Shown piece by piece: positions 59,075 through 64,000 of a stretch of DNA of 64,000 bases. Under the pieces are notes generated by a model that saw only the letters and a list, made by a program, of their open reading frames with translations, was not told where the DNA came from and did no database searches. Each line of letters starts with the position of its first letter. The stretch's first letter is position 1. Source of the stretch: Acidimangrovimonas sediminis (GTDB taxonomy: Bacteria > Pseudomonadota > Alphaproteobacteria > Rhodobacterales > Rhodobacteraceae); the NCBI RefSeq assembly GCF_002871005.1, contig NZ_PHSN01000014.1, forward strand, positions 62,001-126,000, written 5' to 3'. The position numbers were made by a program, and so were the translations under genes.

Positions 59075-59106
59075 GGCAGGGCCGCACCCCTTGGCGCGGC
59101 CCTGCC
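59075..59106 (-). terminator. Hairpin between the binding-protein and IclR genes
   Basis: GGCAGGGCCGC-N10-GCGGCCCTGCC, a perfect 11-bp stem, nine bases after the binding-protein stop. No U-run. Likely a message-stabilising or attenuating element that sets high binding-protein but low regulator expression. Confidence 0.5.
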
Positions 59107-59115
59107 CGTCCCGTG

Positions 59116-60201
59116 TCACTTCGCCAGAAGCTCGTTCAGCTTTTCCTGGGCGTAATCCTCGTTCGTCGTCTTGCCGTCGGATGAGGTCGCCCCCCAGTAG
59201 TTCGGATCCCACTGGACCGCCTTCTTCACGTTGGCGGGGTTGTTGGCCCAAAGCTTGCTCACGCTCGGGTCGGCCTCGTTGAACACCACCGAGGACGGCA
59301 GCGCGACCGGATAGTTCGAGGTCAGCTCCGCCGCGCGCTTGGGATCGAGACGCCAGGACAGCAGCTTCAGCGCATTGTCGTAATGCGGCGCGCCCTTGGG
59401 GATCGCGAAGAAGTCGTAGTAGATGAAGGCTTGGTTGTACTCGACCGTGATCGGCGCCCCTTCCGAGGCCATCTTGCCCATGGTGCCGGTGTAGGCCATG
59501 CACATGTCGGCCTCGCCGTTGAGCAGAAGTTGTGGCGCCTGCGCCGAGGTCTGCCACCACTTCACCACATAGGGCTTGATCTCGGCCAGCTTCTTCAGCG
59601 CCCGCTTCATGTCGATCGGGTAAAGCTTGTCCTTCGGCACCCCGTCGGCCATCAGCGCGGCCTCGAAGTTGAACCGCGGCCAGGCCGGAAGGCAGCGCTT
59701 GCCGGGGTATTTCTTGACGTTCCAGAAATCCGCCCAGGTCTTCGGCGGATCCTTCTTGTACTTGTCCTTGTTGTAGACCAGCCCGATGCCGATCACCTGC
59801 AACGCCACCCCCTTGGGCCGCTTGAGGTTGTCGGGCATGGCGGCCAGCGTCTTCTGGGCCTCGGGCGAGAGCTTGGAATAGTCGATCTTCGCAAGGCAGC
59901 AGTCGCCCAGCAGCTTCACCTCCTGATCGAAGATGAACGACAGGTCCCACTCGGTCTTGCCGGCCCCGACCTGCGCCTTGATGCGCGGGCCGCCGCGGGC
60001 CTCCTGCACGGTGACCACCCTGATCCCGGTGGCCTTTTCGAACGGGTCGTACATGATCTTGCGCAGCGCCTTGCCATAGGCCCCGCCCGGATCCTGCATG
60101 ACGACGATGTTGTCGTCGGCCCGCGCCATCCCGGCCCCCAGCGGCAGCGCGATCACGCCCGCCAGAAGGGCCAGGCGCCCGCACTCCAGTAACTTCCTCA
60201 T
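59116..60201 (-). CDS. Spermidine/putrescine-type ABC substrate-binding protein
   Basis: A 361-residue periplasmic binding protein (PotD-like, family 8). Signal peptide MRKLLECGRLALLAGVIALP continuing to GMARA. The fold is recognised by GGAYGKALRKIMYDPFEKAT, DLSFIFDQEVKLLGDCCLAK, ADMCMAYTGTMGKMAS and FFAIPKGAPHYDNALKLLSW. Ligands of this class include polyamines, but also other small cations and acids. Follows the fused permease by 52 bases. Confidence 0.92.
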   Translation of the reverse strand: MRKLLECGRLALLAGVIALPLGAGMARADDNIVVMQDPGGAYGKALRKIMYDPFEKATGIRVVTVQEARGGPRIKAQVGAGKTEWDLSFIFDQEVKLLGDCCLAKIDYSKLSPEAQKTLAAMPDNLKRPKGVALQVIGIGLVYNKDKYKKDPPKTWADFWNVKKYPGKRCLPAWPRFNFEAALMADGVPKDKLYPIDMKRALKKLAEIKPYVVKWWQTSAQAPQLLLNGEADMCMAYTGTMGKMASEGAPITVEYNQAFIYYDFFAIPKGAPHYDNALKLLSWRLDPKRAAELTSNYPVALPSSVVFNEADPSVSKLWANNPANVKKAVQWDPNYWGATSSDGKTTNEDYAQEKLNELLAK

Positions 60202-60253
60202 TCTGTCTCTCCTCCTCCGTTGATCTTGTGGCCCTGCGCGTCCTCCAACACGC

Positions 60254-62041
60254 TCAGGCCGCCTTGCCGCGCATCAGCACCGGCCGGGCGATGAAGATGC
60301 CCGCGATCACCAGCAGCACCTCGAGCGTCGAGACGACGGCAAGGATCGGGCTGATCTCGTAGTTCACATCGGCCCAGAGCCTGAGCGGCAGGGTCTTGAG
60401 TTCGGGGCTGGTCAGGAACAGCGTCAGGATCAGCTCGTCGAACGAATGCAGAAAGGCGAAGAACGCCGCCGCCGCCATGCCCGGGGCGATCGCCGGCAGC
60501 GTCACCTTCAGGAACACCGTGGCGACCGGTGCGCCATGCACCGCCGCCGCCTGTTCCAGCCGCCGGTCGACGCCCTGAAGCGCGGCGGCTATGATGACGA
60601 TGACGATCGGCATGCCGCAGATCGCATGCGCCGCGGCCAGCCCCACCAGCGATCCCACCAGGTCGAGATGCAGGAACACGCTGTAAAGCGACAGGCCCAG
60701 CACCACGGGCGGTACGATGATCGGGCTGACGAGGAACAGCATCACGGCCGACTTCGCCCGGAACCGCCCCCTTACCACCCCGATCGAGGCCATGGTGCCC
60801 AGCGTCACCGAGATCACCGCCGAGATGCAGGCGATCTTCACCGAATTGACGAAGGCGCCCATCCATTGCGAGTCGGAAAAGAACTCCTCGTACCATCGCA
60901 GCGAAAAGCCGGGCGGCGGGAAGGTCAGGTAACTTGCCTTGCTGAACGAGATGATCATCACCACGATGATCGGCGCGATCAGGGTGACGATCACGAACCC
61001 GCCGAGCAGCCGAACCGTCCAGGTACCGGAGGCCGCAGGCAGCCGCCCCAGCAGCCGCAGAGCGGGCCAGCCCAGCCGGTTTGCCGCCGCCCCCGAGGCC
61101 AGACCGCTTACCGAAAAGCGCCGACGCGGCCGGGCCGCGGGACCGTGGGCGCCATCGTTCAGCGCGCCGCCGCCCCAGATGAATTCGAACCCTAGGAACT
61201 TGCCCGCGATGCCCACCACCAGCAGGGTGATCACCAGAAGCACCACCCCCAGCGCCTGGAGGAAGCCATCACCCGTGGGCGATTCCGCCTGTTGCGCGAT
61301 GTGCATGGCGAACATCTGGTCGCCGGGCCCGCCCAGCAGGGTCGGCGTGATGAAGAAGCCGATCGAGGTGACGAAGACCAGCAGGAACCCCGCGCCGATC
61401 CCCGGAAGGGTCAGCGGCAGCGTCACCCGCCAGAACAGCGCGATCGGCCCTGCCCCGGTGGCGAGGCCCGCACGGTTCAGGTTCGGATCCAGACGGCTGA
61501 GGCTGGAATAAATGCTCAGCACCATCATCGGCAGCAGCACGGTCGAGATCCCGAGCAGGACCGAGCCGCGGTTGAACAGAAGCTGCGCCGGCTCGTCCAG
61601 CGCGCCCAGCCACATCAGCACCTTGTTGATCGGGCCGTTGCGGCTGAGCAGCACCATCCAGGCGTAGGTGCGGATCAGGATCGAGATGAAATAGGGCAGG
61701 ATGATCGCCGCCCCGATCAGCACCTTGGTCATCCCCTGCGTCCGATGCATCAAAAGCGCGATCGGGTAGCCAAAGAACAGGCACAGGAAGCCCACGGTGA
61801 ACGAGATGCGGATCGTCCGGATCAGCGCATCCGAGTAGAGCGAGACCGAGAACACCCGCTCGAAATACCCCCAGACGGTGGGGCCGCTCAGGCTGACCTC
61901 GATGAGGTCGATCAGCGGGGTGATGTACATGAAGGCCAGGAACAGCACCGCCGGCGCCAGCAGCACCGCCGGGTTCGACAGGTGCCGCAGGACGCCCGGT
62001 GCCGGGCGGCGCCTGCGGGCCGCGGGGTCGGCAAGGCTCAT
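60254..62041 (-). CDS. Fused ABC permease (PotB-PotC in one chain), spermidine/putrescine type
   Basis: A 595-residue membrane protein made of two complete permease units. Residues about 25-305 resemble PotB (MYITPLIDLIEVSLSG, ILPYFISILIRTYAWMVLLS, coupling loop TGAGPIALFWRVTLPLTLPG). Residues about 340-595 resemble PotC (PPPGFSLRWYEEFFSDSQW, coupling loop AVHGAPVATVFLKVTLPAIA). They are joined by a linker of some 40 residues rich in Arg/Ala (about 305-345). In most bacteria these are separate genes. The ATG at 62041 overlaps the ATPase stop (ATGA). Confidence 0.9.
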   Translation of the reverse strand: MSLADPAARRRRPAPGVLRHLSNPAVLLAPAVLFLAFMYITPLIDLIEVSLSGPTVWGYFERVFSVSLYSDALIRTIRISFTVGFLCLFFGYPIALLMHRTQGMTKVLIGAAIILPYFISILIRTYAWMVLLSRNGPINKVLMWLGALDEPAQLLFNRGSVLLGISTVLLPMMVLSIYSSLSRLDPNLNRAGLATGAGPIALFWRVTLPLTLPGIGAGFLLVFVTSIGFFITPTLLGGPGDQMFAMHIAQQAESPTGDGFLQALGVVLLVITLLVVGIAGKFLGFEFIWGGGALNDGAHGPAARPRRRFSVSGLASGAAANRLGWPALRLLGRLPAASGTWTVRLLGGFVIVTLIAPIIVVMIISFSKASYLTFPPPGFSLRWYEEFFSDSQWMGAFVNSVKIACISAVISVTLGTMASIGVVRGRFRAKSAVMLFLVSPIIVPPVVLGLSLYSVFLHLDLVGSLVGLAAAHAICGMPIVIVIIAAALQGVDRRLEQAAAVHGAPVATVFLKVTLPAIAPGMAAAAFFAFLHSFDELILTLFLTSPELKTLPLRLWADVNYEISPILAVVSTLEVLLVIAGIFIARPVLMRGKAA

Positions 62042-63198
62042 GACAGCACCCAGCAATCGTCGGCGCCCCAGCCGGCCCAGAGCGTGTCGCCCACCGATGG
62101 CAGCCGCGCGCACGAGGTGTCGGCGCAGCGGATCAGCAGGTGTTCGCCTGCCTCGGAAACCGCTTCGATCCGCTGGATCTCGCCCAAGAACAGGGCCGAG
62201 GTGACGCGCACGGGCAGCCCATCGGCCACCGGCTGGGCGCTGAGCGCGACACGCTCGGGCCGCAGGAGCGCGGTCGCCCGGCCCGCGCTCGCCCCATGTC
62301 TGGCGCGGCCGTGGAAGACATGGCCCGATGCGCTGCGCAGGGTCAGCGTCTCGCCCCGCCGCTCGAGGATCTCGGCCTCGATCAGGTTCGATTCCCCCAC
62401 GAAGGAGGCCACGAACCTGTTCACCGGATGACGGTAAAGCTCCATCGGTTCGGCGATCTGCACCAGCTTGCCGCCGTCGAGCACGGCGATCCGGTCCGAC
62501 ATCGTCAGCGCCTCGCCCTGGTCGTGGGTGACGAACAGGATGGTGCTGCCCAGCGTCTGGTGCAGCTCGCGGATCTCGATCTGGATCTGCTCGCGCAGGC
62601 GGCGATCCAGCGCGCTCAGCGGCTCGTCCATCAGCACCACCTTGGGGCGCATGACGATCGCCCGGGCGATGGCGACACGCTGCTGCTGACCGCCGCTCAT
62701 CTGCGTCGGCAGCTTCGCCGCCTGCTCGCCCAGCCGCATGATCTCCAGCGTCTCGGCAACGCGGCGCTCGGCGGTCGACTGGTCCATCCCCGCCATCCGC
62801 AGGGGAAACGCCACGTTCTGCGCCACCGTCATGTTGGGAAAGAGCGCGTAGCTCTGGAACACCATGCCAAAGCCGCGCCGGTGGGTCGGCACATGGTGGA
62901 TCGGGCGGCCATCGACGAGGATCTCGCCCTCGTCGAGGCCATAGAACCCCGCCAGCATGTTCAACAGGGTCGTCTTGCCGCTGCCCGACGGCCCGAGCAG
63001 CGTGATGAACTCTCCCGGCTGCACGTCGAGCGAGATGTCCTCGAGCGCATGGAAGCCGCCGAAATACTTGCCGACACTGCGCAACCGAAGGCTCGACCCG
63101 ATGGCGTCCCGGTCGACCGCAGCCCCCGATCCGGGCGCCGCGCGACCGACCGGGGTGCCCCGCTCGTCCGTGGACGATGGCATCCGCATCTCTCTCAT
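62038..63198 (-). CDS. Spermidine/putrescine-type ABC transporter ATP-binding protein (PotA)
   Basis: A 386-residue ATPase with GPSGSGKTTLLNMLAGF (Walker A), MSGGQQQRVAIARAIV (signature), VVLMDEPLSALDRRLRE (Walker B) and a C-terminal TOBE domain from about 285. The N-terminal 35 residues are an unusual charged extension (STDERGTPVGRAAPGSGAAV). ATG at 63198 has GGGAGGACAGA before it. First gene of its operon, under S-type operator control. Confidence 0.94.
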   Translation of the reverse strand: MREMRMPSSTDERGTPVGRAAPGSGAAVDRDAIGSSLRLRSVGKYFGGFHALEDISLDVQPGEFITLLGPSGSGKTTLLNMLAGFYGLDEGEILVDGRPIHHVPTHRRGFGMVFQSYALFPNMTVAQNVAFPLRMAGMDQSTAERRVAETLEIMRLGEQAAKLPTQMSGGQQQRVAIARAIVMRPKVVLMDEPLSALDRRLREQIQIEIRELHQTLGSTILFVTHDQGEALTMSDRIAVLDGGKLVQIAEPMELYRHPVNRFVASFVGESNLIEAEILERRGETLTLRSASGHVFHGRARHGASAGRATALLRPERVALSAQPVADGLPVRVTSALFLGEIQRIEAVSEAGEHLLIRCADTSCARLPSVGDTLWAGWGADDCWVLS

Positions 63199-63215
63199 TC
63201 TGTCCTCCCTTGCTA

Positions 63216-63271
63216 TTCTATATTTCAGAACAGCATTCCATAATGCTGAAACCCTGACAGCTTTGTGTCAA
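63216..63271 (-). promoter_or_regulatory. Promoter with overlapping operators (site S4)
   Basis: Read leftward, TTGACA at 63271-63266 is the likely -35; the -10 is weak. Two operator units follow: TTCCATAATGCTGAA (63236-63250) and TTCTATATTTCAGAA (63216-63230), 20 bp apart. The latter, with one flanking base each side, differs from the matching part of S1 at a single position of 17. Confidence 0.65.
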
Positions 63272-63316
63272 CACATTTCCGCGCGGCACAGTGACGGGCA
63301 GCCCGCGGCATCGTGG

Positions 63317-63379
63317 TTGACAGGGGGCAGAGACTGGCCCTATCTTCGATTTTTGGAATATAGTTCCATTATTTAGAAC
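63317..63379 (+). promoter_or_regulatory. Promoter with three-part operator (site S5)
   Basis: TTGACA (63317-63322), 18 bases, TATCTT (63341-63346), then TGGAA-N5-TTCCA-N5-TAGAAC at 63354-63379. The layout is nearly the same as at S1, with the operator starting six or seven bases after the -10. It controls the gene at 63498. Confidence 0.7.
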
Positions 63380-63497
63380 ATCAGGCCTGTCCGTTCAGAT
63401 ACCGCAGACCGTGAGGCGAAAAGACGGGCAGGATGGCCCGGATCGCAGAGGAAACGGAGCGGCGACTCAGCCAGGACGCCCCCAACGGAGACCCGAC

Positions 63498-64000
63498 ATG
63501 ACCACGCCCGAGATTTCCCGCTTCCCGGTTCCCAAGCTGGCGGATCTGCCCGAAGACATCCGCGCGCGGATCCTCGCCGTCGAGGAAAAGTCCGGGTTCA
63601 TCCCCAACGTCTTCCTGACCCTTGCCCACCGGCCGGAGGAGTTCCGCGCCTTCTTTGCCTATCACGACGCGCTGATGGACAAGCCGGGAGACCTGACCAA
63701 GGCCGAGCGCGAGATGATCGTGGTCGCGACCAGTGCCGCGAACCAGTGCCAGTATTGCGTGATCGCGCATGGTGCGATCCTGAGGGTCCGGGCGAAGAAC
63801 CCGCTGATCGCCGACCAGATCGCGGCGAACTACCGCAAGGCAGACATCACGCCGAGGCAGAAGGCGATGCTGGATTTCGCCATGAAGGTCTCGGCACGCG
63901 CCCAGGAGGTCGGCGAGACCGATTTCGGGGCCCTGGCCGAACATGGCTTCAGCCAGGAAGACATCTGGGACATCGCTGCGATTTCGGCGTTCTTCGGCCT
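63498..64000 (+). CDS. AhpD-like carboxymuconolactone decarboxylase-family peroxidase-related protein (3' end outside window)
   Basis: The first 167 residues of a protein that continues past the window. The AhpD-like active site is NQCQYCVIAHG, with the CxxC pair and the following histidine. The rest (FIPNVFLTLAHRPEEFRAFF, DITPRQKAMLDFAMKVSARA, FSQEDIWDIAAISAFFG) matches peroxidase-related proteins of this family. They act as small peroxidases or thiol redox proteins, though many are uncharacterised. ATG at 63498 has CGGAGA upstream. It belongs to the regulon through site S5. Confidence 0.85.
   Translation, partial: MTTPEISRFPVPKLADLPEDIRARILAVEEKSGFIPNVFLTLAHRPEEFRAFFAYHDALMDKPGDLTKAEREMIVVATSAANQCQYCVIAHGAILRVRAKNPLIADQIAANYRKADITPRQKAMLDFAMKVSARAQEVGETDFGALAEHGFSQEDIWDIAAISAFFG

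Noticed and set aside
1-64000. CRISPR arrays, insertion sequences, prophage, integrases, tRNA or rRNA genes
   Set aside because: No regularly spaced direct repeats, no transposase or integrase motifs and no tRNA-like cloverleaf noticed by eye; a tRNAscan and repeat search would settle it.

Overview
The window is GC-rich, gene-dense chromosomal DNA from an alphaproteobacterium, most likely of the Rhodobacterales (Paracoccus/Roseobacter group). This is inferred from the many TRAP and ABC uptake systems, a DUF982 protein, polycistronic units joined by ATGA overlaps, and a terminator whose tail reads TATTTTTGCC. No rRNA, tRNA, insertion sequence, phage gene or CRISPR array was seen. Almost everything is catabolic, arranged as modules that each carry their own regulator.

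Module 0 (1-1.1 kb): the start of an epimerase-like gene, divergent from an MmyB-type HTH regulator. Module 1 (1.2-10.6 kb): an IclR regulator, a thiolase, an acyl-CoA ligase and a tandem PPC-domain protein run leftward. An SDR diverges from them, and a second leftward unit encodes a TRAP transporter (DctP plus fused DctQM) and another SDR. Palindromes of the type TCCAYAATRTGGA lie in both control regions, with nearly the same spacing (117 and 118 bp) in each. A small island (10.8-12.5 kb) then holds short hypothetical genes, a DUF982 protein and a cold-shock protein.

Module 2 (12.7-28.2 kb) is built around an unusual regulator, a winged-helix domain fused to an ABC solute-binding domain. On its left are an SDR, an M24-family protein and a 2-oxoacid dehydrogenase complex whose E2 is split into a lipoyl protein and a catalytic protein, with an aldehyde dehydrogenase gene between them. 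On its right is a ribose-type ABC transporter with a paralogous SDR. Module 3 (28.3-35.4 kb) has a three-subunit FAD/2Fe-2S dehydrogenase like those acting on opines or hydroxyproline, a RidA deaminase, a TRAP transporter and a LysR regulator.

Module 4 (35.7 kb to the end) looks like one large regulon of about 24 genes in five transcription units. Four of the five promoter regions carry closely related three-part sites (GAA-N7-TTC-N7-GAA); the fifth, before the oligopeptide-type transporter, has a related but differently spaced version. Four have a TTGACA -35 box and one has TTGACG. Two paralogous IclR regulators are encoded inside the regulon. The genes cover CoA-transferases, a crotonase, a thiol dioxygenase, a cytoplasmic DMSO-reductase-type molybdoenzyme, a ThDP enzyme, a sugar kinase with a class II aldolase, 2-hydroxyacid dehydrogenases, an aldehyde dehydrogenase, and oligopeptide-type and polyamine-type ABC importers. 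The substrate is unknown. The thiol dioxygenase coupled to a family III CoA-transferase suggests an organosulfur acid, which is inference only.
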